Assembly: GCA_001414345.1 (NCBI GenBank)
Contig: LLCB01000433.1
Span: 1-37,803 of the forward strand
Length of the DNA stretch: 37,803 bases
DNA from: Hymenoscyphus infarciens
Taxonomy: Eukaryota > Ascomycota > Leotiomycetes > Helotiales > Helotiaceae
Reading direction: 5' to 3'
Below, piece after piece: positions 12,166 to 22,945 of the stretch. The position numbers and the translations under genes are program-made. Position 1 is the first letter of the stretch; each line of letters opens with the position of its first letter. The notes under the pieces were generated by a model that saw nothing but the letters and a program-made list of their open reading frames with translations, had not been told where the DNA came from and did not search any database.

Positions 12166-12272
12166 CATTGTTCAAGCTGTTTAGGTAAATGTTTAAATTG
12201 TCCCAAATATTTGAGCAAAACACCTCGTATTATCCTAGAAGTTTAGGGCAATGAGCTAAGTAGGCAGGTACG
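12166..12272. repeat. Short dispersed repeat, copy B
   Basis: Partner of 10,955-11,061. It carries CCTCGTATTATCCTAGAA and ends GAGCTAAGTAGGCAGGTACGA. It sits in the divergent intergenic region between the Pmp3-like gene and RPC37, about 190 nt before the RPC37 start codon, so it may overlap that gene's promoter. Confidence 0.5.
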
Positions 12273-12458
12273 ATCTTTTATTGTCTAGGTACTGCGACCC
12301 CAACCTAAGCGAGGTTTAAGATGTCTTATCGATAGACTCTACTAAGATATCGGCAAAACAAAGGCCGATCAAACAAGAGCTGCAGCACTCAAGTACAAAA
12401 TTCTGACCCCGCCGTTCAATACCAAACTCACCCTCAACCCCAACCACAACATCACAAA

Positions 12459-13600
12459 ATGGGAGAACCCGATATTGAAGAGATCGACCCGATTGTGTCC
12501 ACATACCAAGTCTATATCAAACCACGAAGCAACGATGATCGCGAAATCTACATTCTGCAATACCCCAACCGCGATGTTGATCAACCTTACTCCAAGGGCA
12601 ATGAATGCACCCCTCTGAAATTCAGAACCAAGCCACATGCGGGTATGGTCGAAATCGATGTGCCGATAGATGAATTCAACAATTACGATAAAGTCAAGGG
12701 AGTACAGTATGGTGTGGCATTGAACAAAAGCGCTGCGAGTAAAGGTCAAGGGAGTCACGGATTGCCTGGCGGCTTTGGCATTGGAGGGGCACAGGCGAGG
12801 GGAAGAGGGAAGGGTAGAACTGAGGATGAGGAGATGGATGCCTTTCGGCAGATTGCAGCAGGAGACTTTGGAAATGCTGTGAAAATGGGCAAGGTCTTGG
12901 GAAAGCAAACCCTGGGCGGCCAAATGGTGACGAGCGATGGCACAAATCCAGAGTATCTGGTTGGCACCTTTCGACATGGTAAAACATACCCTTTTGAAAA
13001 AATTCTTGGAACTTTTACTAATTGTCACTTTTAGATCAGCTCCACCTCACGCCTGTCAACCACATGGTGCAAATGCGCCCGCAATTCCATCACATCGATG
13101 CCCTTGCTGAACAAAAGAAATCTTCGTTACCCCAAGCACCAACGACTACTGGAACGGCTGGAGCAAGAGCCATTACCATGACGGTCAAATCCACCGTTGA
13201 TGGTGAGGAGAGTACCACCGATACTATGGCCCAAAGGATCTCCAATACTCAGAAAGAACCCTGGATCCAACATCGATACCTTGACGAAGAGGAAGACGAG
13301 GCTTGGGAAGTATTTACTGAGAACTTTTATGTGGGCCCCAAGGAGGAGCTAACCCATGAGCAATTATTGGAAGGTTTGCCAAAATTGCAATCGAGCTTGG
13401 ACAACGGCGAATATTTGGATGTCATCAGTGCTCCCACTGACGAGGCAAGATTGTCAAGAAGTAAAAAATCCAAGAAGGGCAAACGGGATTTGAAGGGTAA
13501 AGGTAGAGAGGGAGAAGTCAAGAACGAGGATGACTTGAGTGGTTTGTCTGATGAAGAAGTCCCGCCAGCACTACCTGATTTCATGGAGGTTGATTCGTAA
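12459..13600 (+). CDS. RPC37: DNA-directed RNA polymerase III subunit Rpc37/RPC5
   Basis: Exons 12459-12978 and 13035-13600 flank a 56-nt intron with a CTAAT branch site and TTTTAG acceptor; phase is kept, giving 361 residues. The N-terminal part (about residues 13-95) has the RPC5/Sin_N pattern: STYQVYIKP, then IYILQYPNRD, then LKFRTKPHAGMVEIDVPID and the VKGVQYGVAL segment. After the splice it continues DQLHLTPVNHMVQMRPQFHHID, a conserved RPC5 stretch. The C-terminus has an EPWIQHRYLDEEEDEAWEVF motif and then a Lys-rich and acidic tail. In yeast, Rpc37 pairs with Rpc53 as a TFIIF-like heterodimer on Pol III and acts in promoter opening, termination and reinitiation on tRNA and 5S genes. Yeast Rpc37 is about 280 residues; the extra length here is in the tail. 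Confidence 0.9.
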
Positions 13601-13770
13601 CAATTGGTCCAAGATCCAGACCTATTGAGAACTTGTACAGTACGGATTGATCATTTGGAGGCATTTTTTGATTGCGGAAAAGATACCCTGGGTTAGAGCG
13701 ATACTAAAAAGCATAATTGACCTCTTGTTACTAAAATAGCCTGGTGCATTCTATGTGAAAGCGATTTCAC

Positions 13771-13776
13771 AATAAA
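13771..13776 (+). terminator. Possible polyadenylation signal of RPC37
   Basis: A canonical AATAAA lies about 170 nt after the RPC37 stop codon, in an A-rich stretch. This is position evidence only; fungal polyadenylation signals are loose. Confidence 0.3.
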
Positions 13777-14124
13777 AACACAATTGAACTCAATAATTCC
13801 TATATTCCGTAATCTAGCTCACAACAAAAGCGCCAGTGAATGCCCCTTGTTGTTTAAATTTCGAGGATGATTTAATGAAGAAGTAGCCCGGATGTTTTAG
13901 GAGAATTGAAGTAAATATTATACTTGAATTATCCTAGAAAGCTGAGTGTATTCAAGAATTATATCGGAGATATGATTAGAGTCTTAAACCCGAGATATCC
14001 GATAACACGATTAGAGCCGTCATCAACTGAGGGAGCTTCTGGAGCTTAATTCACAACAACGCAAACCCCAAAATCTACCGACCAATTGACCCTAGCTCCC
14101 AAAGCTGCCAGGGGACCAACTAAA

Positions 14125-17100
14125 ATGGCATACGTTACAACTCTCCACCGGCCTAGCAGCGCACGCCATGCGATCAAGTTGAACTTCCTCGCTCCCGACG
14201 AGGAATGTCTAGTCCTGGCGTAAGACCTGAGAACCCCGCGCCCAAAACAATATAATACTAACACGCATCACAGCAAGGCAAATCGAGTAGAAATATGGAT
14301 ACCAACAGAAGAAGGGCTGGTAATGAAGCATTCCAAAGCCATACATGGCTCCGTCTCGATGTTTGCAAAGATCCGGCCCCCAGGCGCCAAAACCGACCAC
14401 CTCTTCATTGGCACGATCAAATTCATATACTTTACCGTGGTCTGGAACCCGGAGACGGAGCAACTGGATACGATGCATAAGTTTACGGATTTGACGGAAA
14501 AGTTTATACAAGAGTCGAATAGTCAAGATCGGTGTTTGGTGGACCCGACGGGACGGTATTTTATGTTGGAGCTCTTTCAAGGCATATTGAATTTGGGCAA
14601 GGTTAAACAACGGATGAGGAGGGGTGGTTCGGAGGAATATCTGGAAGCTACGGAGCAATTGAGGATTACAGAACTCAAGGTTCGCTCTTCGACATTTCTA
14701 TTCACCGAGGAGGATAGACCGAAAGTCGCATTTTTATACGAGGAAGGGAAGGGAAAGGTGAAGCTGGCGACTTATAGGATCATTGATGAGAAGTCACAAT
14801 ACTCTCGGTTTGATCCACTGAAGGATCGGGAAAACGAATTGGACGACCTGGAAATAGGCGCAAGCCACCTAATACCTGTGCCAAAGGGGGAAGATGAGCA
14901 GAGGAGATATGTTTCCAGGAATACGAGTGCTGCCAAGGCACAGCTTGGAGGAGTTATGGTAGTCGGAGATACGAGAATTGTTTATTTGGATGACGAGAGC
15001 AAGGCCGTAAAACGCTTCTCTCTGAAAGAAGGGACCATATTCGTTGCTTGGGAGCGTTACGACGATTTGAATTACTTCTTGGCGGACGATTATGGAGTGC
15101 TTTATATTTTAACGATACATGTGGAACAAGCCGTGGTCTATGACATTACTGTGCGGAAACTGGGAAAAACTTCAAAGGCTACGCAGATGGTATATATGGG
15201 AAATGGGTTCCTATTTATTGCCTCTCATGTCGGAGATTCTCAGATTGTTTCCGTTGACTTGGAAGAAGACGGCGATACTCCACCTATAACTGTTGTCCAA
15301 ACTATGGCAAACATTGCTCCTATCCTGGATTTTGCTGTCATGGACTTGGGAGGCCGAGAGGGAGAGGGTCGACCAAATGAATATTCTACTGGGCAAGCGA
15401 GACTTGTCACTTGCAGCGGAGCACACGAAGATGGAAGTCTACGAAGTGTGCGCAGTGGTGTTGGCCTGAAAGACTTCGGGATCATCGCAGATATGCAAGG
15501 CGTCCAAGGAGTGTATTCGTTGAAATCAAGCCACAATTCAGAAACCGACGACATCTTAGTCGTCTCGTTTCTCACTGAATCGAGAGTCTTTGCGTTTGAC
15601 GAGGAGGGCCAGATCGAAGAACTTGATTCTTTTAGAGGTCTCGCTTTGGATCAGCACATTCTTCTAGCACAGAATCTACCAAACGGTTTAATATTGCAAG
15701 TTACTTCAACCTCAGCCTCAGTTCTTGGGTTGGGTCCTTCGTTTATAACTGCTCAGTGGCACGTCCCTGCCGGGCAGGTGATTACAGCAGCTTCAGCAAA
15801 TGACTTCCAACTCCTAATTTCGTCGAATGGAACGACTCTGGTTTCTTTGAATATCCAAGATCAGCTACGGGAAGTTGCTGTTGAACATCTGAGTACCGGG
15901 GATCAAATTGCTTGTATATTTGTGTCTCGCGAAATCCCAGATATTGGGGTCGTCGGTTTCTGGAAATCTGGTTCTCTCTCCATCTTAACACTCAACGACC
16001 TCAAACTCGTTCATTCTGAAAATCTGCGACGGTCAAACAATGCATCGGTCCCACGAGACATCGTTCTTAGTCAGGTGCTACCCCGAGACCGATTCGGCCC
16101 AAGCTTGTTCGTTGCAATGGAGGATGGCGTCGTGCTTACTTTCAATGTGGACAAAAATAATCTTGCGCTTTCTGGAAGAAAAAGCATAGTCCTCGGATCT
16201 CAACAAGCTCGTTTCCAGATCTTGCCTGGTGAAGGTGGCTTGTCGAATATTTTCGCTATGTGTGAACACCCAAGCTTGATATATGGCTCAGAAGGAACTG
16301 TGGTCTACTCGGCTGTAACAGCGGATGATGCTGTCTGCGTCTGCTCTTTTGACCACGCAGAGTATCGTGATCATATCATAGTGGCTACTGCCGAACACAT
16401 CAAGATCTCTCAGATAGATACAGTGCGGCGGACACATGTCCAAACCCTACCCATGGGGAAAACAGTGCGAAGGATAGCTTATTCTCCAAACGAACGTGCT
16501 TTTGGTATTGGATGTATCAAGCGGGAGCTGAAAAGGAACGAAGAGGAAATCACAAGCACTTTCTCATTAGTAGAAGAGGTTCTTCTTGGGGAGTTGGGAG
16601 AACCATTCCAGCTTGGCGTGGGAACAGAGGGACCAGAACTCGTCGAGTGTGTGGTGCGCGCATTACTTCCCACTGAATATGGTGACCGGGAACCTGCCGA
16701 ACGATTCATTGTTGGGACAAGTTTTATGGATGAGGAATACTGCGAGAGAACCTCGATCAGGGGGAGAATTCTCATATTCGCAATCGATCAAAATAGAAGT
16801 CCGTTCTTAGTCCATAAGCACGATCTCAAAGGTGTCTGCCGACGAATCGATGTATTGGATGACGGCAAGATAGTAGCTGCTCTCATCAAAACAGTTGTTG
16901 TCTACAGCTACCACGAAAGTACGGCAGTATCAGCTGAGCTCAAAAAGCTAGCTACCTATCGAACTTCAACTCTACCCATCGACTTGGAAGTGACAGGAAA
17001 CACCATTGCAGTAGCAGACATGATGAAATCCGTTTCGATACTGGAATACATTCCCGGCAAAGATGGTCTAGCAGACGAGCTCAAAGAAATCGGTCGACAC

Positions 17101-17696
17101 CACGAAGCGTGCTGGTCTACAGGCGTCTCCAGAATCCAAGGAAATATGTACCTAGAAACCGACCAAGAAGGGAATCTCATCCTCCTCTTCCACGACCCGA
17201 ATGCCCTTCAGGAGGAAGAAAAAAGAAGTCTCAAGGAAATCGGTAGTATGAACCTGGGAGAAATGGTCAACAAAATCCACCGCATATCACCTAATGTCAC
17301 TTCGGAAGCAGTCGTTGCCCCCAAAGCTTTTCTCGCTACTGTAAGTCCCACTCCTCCTACTTCCACAATTTATTCCATGTTGCTAACGAAACACAGACTG
17401 AAGGATCAATATACCTCCTCTCCCTCATCGCACCAAAACACTTTACCGACCTCTGGAATCTCCAGGTAGCGATGAATGCATATATCGAAACTCTGGGAGA
17501 GATCGAATTTAACTCATACCGTGCTTTCAAGAGTCCGATTAGAGAAGATGAGACCCCGTATCGATTTATTGACGGGGAGTTCGTGGAGAGGTTCTTGGAT
17601 GTTAGTGAGTTTTTGCAGGAGGATATTTGTACGGAGATTGGACTGAAATCTGAGGACGTGAGAGGGCTTGTGGAAGGACTGAGGAGGTTGCATTGA
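14125..17696 (+). CDS. DDB1: DNA damage-binding protein 1 (DDB1), CUL4 ligase adaptor
   Basis: Three exons, 14125-14219, 14274-17340 and 17397-17696 (introns of 54 and 56 nt, branch sites TACTAAC and GCTAAC), encode 1,153 residues, close to the usual size of about 1,140. Residues 1-31 on the first exon read MAYVTTLHRPSSARHAIKLN and run into LAKANRVEIW, the conserved DDB1 start of propeller A. An MMS1_N-type region spans roughly residues 80-560. The CPSF_A domain (about 790-1,120) includes FIVGTSFMDEEY, RGRILIFAID and FLATTEGSIYLLSL. The end has FIDGEFVERFLDVSEFLQ, the helical C-terminal domain. DDB1 links substrate receptors with WD40 repeats to CUL4-RING ubiquitin ligase in nucleotide-excision repair. 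In Neurospora the orthologue DIM-8 is also needed for H3K9 methylation and DNA methylation of RIP-mutated DNA. Alternatives such as Rse1 or Cft1 are longer and differ at both termini. Confidence 0.95.
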
Positions 17697-18245
17697 GATG
17701 GAACAGGTGACTGAACTGGATAGGTGATTGATGTAGTGATGCTTATGATCATGGGAAGGAGGTTTTATGAATTGGAGTTTGTGCATTTAATGCGGTGGCA
17801 TGAGAAGGGAGTCTGTTTCTAGATGAATGAATAATGGCCTTAGGTCTTGTTCCTCTAGATCAAGGGAAGCCAAAGTCAATACGAAAGACTTAGTATATTT
17901 CTATGGAAATTGTGGCCCTGAAATTGAGGCGATCCACAGGCGTTTTGCTTGTCTTTTATGGAGGGTTTACGACGGAAAACGATGATTGGTTGATCACTTC
18001 ACAAAGTCCAGCGAGTTGCGATCAAATTCGAGATATGCAGGAGAAGTATAAAAGAGCAAAGCCAGAAACGTTCGCGGGGTTTGGGAGTACGCTATCCATT
18101 CACGAGTAACACTCTGCCTAGCATGGGGGCCGAAAACATTCAAATTATAACTTCGCTGATTTGTTTGCCTTCTCTAAGAGTTATACCTCCATAGTCGCAG
18201 AATACCAGGTACCTGCGAACAGACGGCGAAAGTTTTATCAGTGCA

Positions 18246-18311
18246 ATTCATAGGTTACCTATGAATAGCAGATTGAAAGTTCCCTGCTATTTCCAGGCTA
18301 CCCGGGAATAG
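18246..18311. repeat. Palindromic short repeat, copy 1
   Basis: ATTCATAGG-TTA-CCTATGAAT at 18246-18266 is a palindrome apart from its centre. It is followed about 20 nt later by a second imperfect palindrome, CTATTTCC...GGGAATAG, around CCGGG at 18287-18311. The same two-part arrangement recurs at 26,121-26,186. Confidence 0.55.
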
Positions 18312-18379
18312 CTCAAAGAGAATATTAACATGTAATAAAAATTACATCGTCCTCGTCCTCGTCCTCGCCACAGACTTTG

Positions 18380-18760
18380 GCACTAATACTTTTATATTAA
18401 TAAATTATCGATAATTAACTCTTAATATATAAATCGATACTTTTTTACTCTAATATAAATAGCACGAGATATATCGTTAGTAAAAAAGAGAAGTTTCTTA
18501 ATATATTTTAGCTTTTTTAGTACTATATAGTAAAGCTAAAGTATATAATATAATTTGCTTTTTAGTAATTATCTAATATACTCTAGATTCCTAGACCTTA
18601 GATTAGAGTAAAATAATAAACAAAATAACTTTCTCTTAACTTAAATACTTTAGTTAATATTATGAATTATAAGATTTTACTATAATCGAGGTGTGTCTCT
18701 ACTTGAAAAGTTATTACTCTAAAAAATCTAAAACGAATTCAACTGACTTATAAGAAGATA
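18380..18760. repeat. Small second AT-rich, probably RIP-affected patch
   Basis: The base composition and TpA richness resemble the large block at the left end, with many stops in every frame. CpA and TpG are reduced but not absent. It looks like a short relic of a repeat copy inserted between genes; no coding remnant was recognised. Confidence 0.5.
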
Positions 18761-19439
18761 ATTGAGTTTGTTCCGGTAACGTTGTCTTCTAACAGGTGGA
18801 AAAATCAAATCGGGTATCCGAGATATTTTAGCTTTAACCTCGTTTCTGGTAAAGTGTACGTTGAGTAAGGAAAGTGACTCTTACGAAGCTGTAGTATTCA
18901 CTCCGGCGGTTACTGCCTGTACGAGATATCCCTAAAGTAAAGCTGGGTGAGCTCTGGATAAGAGTCTCGATTTAGTACGACGTGTACACCTACCTACACA
19001 CTGTTACATGACAATTCTTCTACCTTCGCAAACAGATTGCCCCAAAATGTCTCCTTATTTCATATCAGCACAACCGGTTGCCATCTTCTTTGACATCTCA
19101 TTTACACTTCACTTCGTTCTTTCACTGTCACTCTGGTGGTTGATTATGGGCAAAAGAGTCTTAATTCTATTATTTTTGAATAAATGTTGACCCGAAAAAA
19201 TATGGACCTCGAAGTCTATGAAGGACAGACAACGCGGTGAGTAAGAGGACATTCAATCTTCTTCCTCCAAAAATAGGCCTATACCACAGATTGAACCGAT
19301 CCTCAAGGGAAAGGGGGTAAGGGCCAGAGTGTTTGGGAAGTGCCATCTCGTAACATGTACTGTTTCTTTAACCTTCTTCGCCAATGCTACCAAAACCGAA
19401 ACGCCAGTTCGAATATGTTTTCTCGTGTCTCTTGCGCCT

Positions 19440-20732
19440 TTACACCTTCTGTTGCTCACCACCAATGTATCTATAAATGACACTAAAGTCTCTGTTCTTG
19501 CAATCTTCTTGCTGCTCGGCAGCTTCGTAGACATCTCTTGCTCTGTCACCAAGTTCGAGGCGTGCACCGGCTTCGCTGGCAGCTTGGATTGCAAGCTTCA
19601 GGTCTTTCTTCATCAGGCTTATGCCAAAGCCACCACTGTAATCTCTGGAAGCTGGGGAACCAAGAACAACTCCATTGACTGGGTTGTTTACTTCACTTGG
19701 CCAACATTTGCCAGTACTGATGTTGATCAAGTTTCCCAAAACTTTAGGATCCAGGCCCCATTTGATACCCAAATTCATGGCTTCAGCAGTGGCAATATTG
19801 TTTATGGCCAAGAGATAATTGTTCGCAAGCTTTCCAGAAAGTCCAGCGCCTTGGCGTCCACAGTGGAGCATCTTTTTGCCCATCATGAGTAGAACTGGTT
19901 CAAGTCGCGAGACCAGCGAATCCGAGGCCCCAACCATGAAAGTCAAGGTACCAGCTGTGGCGCCCACGACCCCTCCCGACATTGGTGCGTCGACGAATCG
20001 GCCCTGCTGAGTTGCATGCACAGCATTGGCAACCTCCCTGGAAGAGGCAGGGTCAATTGTTGAACAATCGATGAAAAGACGGTTTGGGTTTGCGACGAGA
20101 TCTTCGGATAGCGACGATTTAAGAATCTGACCAAACACATTCTTTACGTGTGATGGCTCAGGAAGTACAGTAATTGTAGTTTCCTAATACTCGACAATCA
20201 GTAAGAATCCAGAGATGGTATTGAATAATTGCGGAGTAAATAAGTCGAAATCAGAGGATTGGCTTTGTTGTAATTTTGAAAATCATGAGAAGGTACACCC
20301 AAAACGGGGACCCCAACTTAGATCATTTGTTTGGAACAAACTCATCATATAAAGAGCAGCACCGGGCTGTTTGGGGAAAACTTACAGAGTCTTCTGCAGC
20401 CTCACGAACACTTGAGGCGACCTCAACAGCAGCCCCTCCCGATAAAGCCTTCGTCTCGTTTGCAAATTTGTTGACGGAGTCGGAATTGATATCGTAGACA
20501 CGAAGGGTATCGGTGGAGGGTAGCTTTGCTTGTAGGTTCCTAGCCATATTATATCCTGCTTGAAGTTAGCCATTGCTCTGCTTCAATGGTGTTGCGAGAA
20601 CGTACCCATCTGGCCGAGACCTATGAAGCCCCACTGAGCATTTCGAGCGGGAGAGGCAGAGAAGGTCCTTCGTTGGACATGTTGCATAGCTGCCCGCATC
20701 AGCGGCACTGATAGTCTGACGTGGGACCTCAT
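19440..20732 (-). CDS. HIBADH: 3-hydroxyisobutyrate dehydrogenase, mitochondrial
   Basis: Exons 20606-20732, 20386-20555 and 19440-20183 (introns of 50 and 202 nt) give 346 residues with all phases kept. Residues 1-30, rich in Arg, Ser and Ala with no acidic residue, fit a mitochondrial targeting peptide. The NAD-binding motif GFIGLGQMGYNMARNL spans 35-50, with the first intron inside a glycine codon. The substrate-binding motif DAPMSGGVVGATAGTLTFMVG lies at 164-184, and GLSGKLANNYLLAI contains the likely catalytic Lys217 and Asn221. The enzyme oxidises 3-hydroxyisobutyrate to methylmalonate semialdehyde in valine catabolism. Other beta-hydroxyacid dehydrogenases (for example glyoxylate or 6-phosphogluconate types) share the fold, but the DAPMSGG...STGKCW pattern and C-terminus DFSVIYRYIGG favour HIBADH. 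The start used is the ATG at 20732; a longer frame upstream is a CTT-repeat leader. Confidence 0.93.
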
Positions 20733-20762
20733 AATCTTCCTGTGCTTCGTGAATTGAGGTTC

Positions 20763-20815
20763 AAAGTCAGTAGGAGGTAGAAGAAGAGGTAGAAGAAGAA
20801 GAAGAAGAAGAGGCG
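20763..20815. repeat. GAA/CTT triplet repeat in the HIBADH leader
   Basis: An imperfect (GAA)n tract with GTA interruptions lies just upstream of the minus-strand start codon. It reads as a CTT-rich pyrimidine tract in the transcript sense, a common form of fungal 5' leader. Confidence 0.65.
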
Positions 20816-20869
20816 TTTGTAGGCAGAGCAAGTGCTCGTACGAGCGAGGATCAGTCAGGTCAGGTACCT

Positions 20870-21900
20870 AGACTAGACTAGCCTGATTACTCGTTGATGT
20901 AGGGTCTGGCGTGGGGAAATTCTGGGGAGGGGAAAGCCGGGGGCACGCAGATGCTAGTGCTAGTGCTGGTGCTGGCCCGTCAGCCCGCCGTCTCGAGGCC
21001 GAACTTTCCCGACGAGACTCTCTTGCTCGCTGAACGCGGCAAATAGGGAGCGATGCGCGCAGCCAATACCTCGGTTGCAAATGTAGACCTGCATTCGAAG
21101 AAGGAAGCAGGTAGACATCCCTCTGGAAGAGTTCTGGAGTTTGTCAGAAGACTCGATCGGTATCGCTGGGAAAATTCATGAAGAATGAGGTGTGTTGATG
21201 AGTTCAAAGGTCGAAAGAAAAAATTGCAAGAAAAAGGACAGGAAAGGTCGGGGTGCCAGATCACGTGGGGATTACGCTAGTTCGACAAGGGTCTTCGCCG
21301 ATGTTCTAGCGATTTGATTGGTAGACTTGCCTTGAAATAAAAATGGCATCAAAAGACTCCAAATGTTGTTCCAAATATCGAATTTCAAAATGTTCCAACA
21401 TGAAACACCTCTTTGAAAAGCTGCTACAATAAGTTAGATAAGGAGGTGTTTTACTATCATCACCGGAGTTTTTCAGCCTCAGTCCGTTGATCTGTTTTTC
21501 CAAACTTCTTTGGAGATAACATCGTTGTGGGCGTCATATATTGGTTAGTGAGATAGCTTCATAGGGTACACAGAATAATTACTTCTAATGCCCAGGGTTG
21601 CAATGATGACCTACAATTCGATACTGGACTTATTGAAGAGTAGACGTTACCTCGCAATCCATCAAGCTATTATAGGACCGAACTAATCCACAACGAAAGA
21701 ATCTAGACGCCTTGATCCCTGAAGAGATGGTAGAAAACGGATTTCCATTCTTGGCCTGCTATGATACATAAAGTAACACCACGATGATATTAATCGTGCT
21801 CATCCTTCCCAGTAATATTCGAACATCCTATCTACCGAAACGCCTTCCTCTCAATCCGCATTGTTGGTATACACAACAGTCCTCGATCCGTATGCGGGTC
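20870..21900. other. Intergenic: HIBADH promoter side, no gene seen
   Basis: Minus-strand frames at 20868-21264 have no family resemblance and overlap the likely promoter. A CTAGTG/CTGGTG repeat lies near 20,950-20,970. A probable short dispersed repeat lies at 21,401-21,453. Nothing else was identified up to the VMA16 3' end. Confidence 0.5.
21401..21453. repeat. Short element with inverted ends AAACACCTC / GAGGTGTTT
   Basis: AAACACCTCTTT at the left and AAGGAGGTGTTTT at the right are inverted repeats about 25 nt apart. The inside contains AAGCTGCTACAATAAGTTAGA, resembling the right half of dispersed copy B (CACCTC...AGCTAAGTAGG). Possibly a degenerate member of the same family or a MITE. 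Confidence 0.35.
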
Positions 21901-21930
21901 ACGTTAACCTTTGGTGGTTGAAAGCTTGTC

Positions 21931-22734
21931 TTATGCGCTGAAATCGAGGGCCTTGCCTGCGACCAATAACCCAATGATCAATCCGAAAAGACCGAGAACT
22001 GAACTGAAAATTTCGATGACGAGGATCTTGACGAACCTGCGAGATTCGAGTTAGTAAAGTATAGAAGCATGGACTCGATGCCACGTACAAACTAGGATCC
22101 GCAGCATCAGCCAAAGCAGCCCCACTACCATTGATTCCGACCGAAACACCACAGATGAGATTGCACATCCCAACCGTCAATCCAGCCCAGAACAACGCGA
22201 ATCCAGTGTAGTAGTTGCTTCCCGAGTACATCGCGTCCCCTTCCACCATCTTGAGTTTCGATGAAAACACAATTGCCATGATGACACCGTAGATAGCCAC
22301 GACTTCGCAGAAAATAATCGAAATCAAGTTCTTCGTTCGAATCCGAGGAGCCTTAACACCTCCACCAAGAATAGACGACCCAGTTATGAAGATGCCCCTA
22401 TAATATTGTAAGTTCGAGGTCCCTTGAAGGGTCGAGGATGGTTGTACCATGCTGCTCCAACAACTGACAATCCTATGCACATGCCGATGCCCATATCTGC
22501 CCAAGCGTATGGGGAAACATCTAAGAGGAATTGCCCAAACTTCGGGAAAGGTCAGCATGGCTTTGCATACAGTCTGTAGGCTTTGAACGTACATTGAAAG
22601 CTTCTCCATCACCAGTAAAGAGCAGATCTAGAAACTGTCAGACCCATCCCCTCACACCATTTGATGTGCTGCTTACAAGCTCCCACTACCGCCAGCGTTG
22701 TAGTAGCACCTCCAAGGCCATATTTGAGACTCAT
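21931..22734 (-). CDS. VMA16: V-type proton ATPase c'' proteolipid subunit (Vma16)
   Basis: Five exons, 22677-22734, 22593-22627, 22448-22539, 22089-22397 and 21931-22036, with introns of 49-53 nt, give 199 residues. The protein is almost wholly hydrophobic with five predicted membrane segments. Hallmarks are WGIFITGSS (62-70), [25 protein letters not shown] (75-99) with proton-carrying Glu93, and [26 protein letters not shown] with a second Glu at 173. The extra N-terminal helix and the [17 protein letters not shown] block distinguish c'' from the four-helix c and c' subunits. Vma16 is part of the Vo rotor ring that acidifies vacuole and endosomes. All motifs appear only after splicing, which supports the exon set. 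It is divergent from TOA2, with start codons 211 nt apart. Confidence 0.95.
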
Positions 22735-22945
22735 CTTGCCGGTTCGATTGAGGGTAGAGACCTGATGGGAATGCGATTGCGATTGTCGTGGTGAAGCTCC
22801 GGTTGCCTTCTAAGAGGTGACGGAAGCGAACCTCGTAATTGGCGGCTCAACTTAGGCTGGCTGACTAAGCCCCTCCATCTCATTCAGCCTTCCATTGTTG
22901 CCTCCAGACTTGAACAAAACACCAACGTCAGGTCAGATACTAACC
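22735..22945. promoter_or_regulatory. Compact divergent promoter between VMA16 and TOA2
   Basis: Only 211 nt separate the two start codons, so both 5' UTRs and core promoters must fit here. The stretch has GCGATTGCGATTGTCG-like direct repeats on the VMA16 side. No TATA box is obvious. Confidence 0.6.

Larger units (their letters stand above)
17697..19439. other. Intergenic region between the convergent DDB1 and HIBADH genes
   Basis: No convincing gene. A 68-codon + frame (17903-18109) has an ATG but no recognisable family or splice context. The region contains a CGTCCT triplet-type repeat (about 18,350-18,368), an AT-rich patch at 18,380-18,760 and a palindromic repeat at 18,246-18,311. It should include the 3' UTRs of both neighbours. 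Confidence 0.6.

Noticed and set aside
14209..14658. 149-codon minus-strand frame
   Set aside because: Antisense to DDB1 exons 1-2; no own splice or family support.
17903..18109. 68-codon plus frame after DDB1
   Set aside because: No family resemblance, no splice partner, in the probable 3' UTR/intergenic zone.
19329..19892. 187-codon plus-strand frame
   Set aside because: Exact antisense of the third HIBADH exon, whose minus-strand reading has all family motifs.
20583..20831. Longer N-terminus for HIBADH with a poly-Leu leader
   Set aside because: The Leu run is the CTT microsatellite of the 5' leader; the ATG at 20,732 gives a normal mitochondrial presequence.
20980..21264. 94-codon minus frame upstream of HIBADH
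   Set aside because: Lies in the promoter region; no recognisable motif and unlikely start context.
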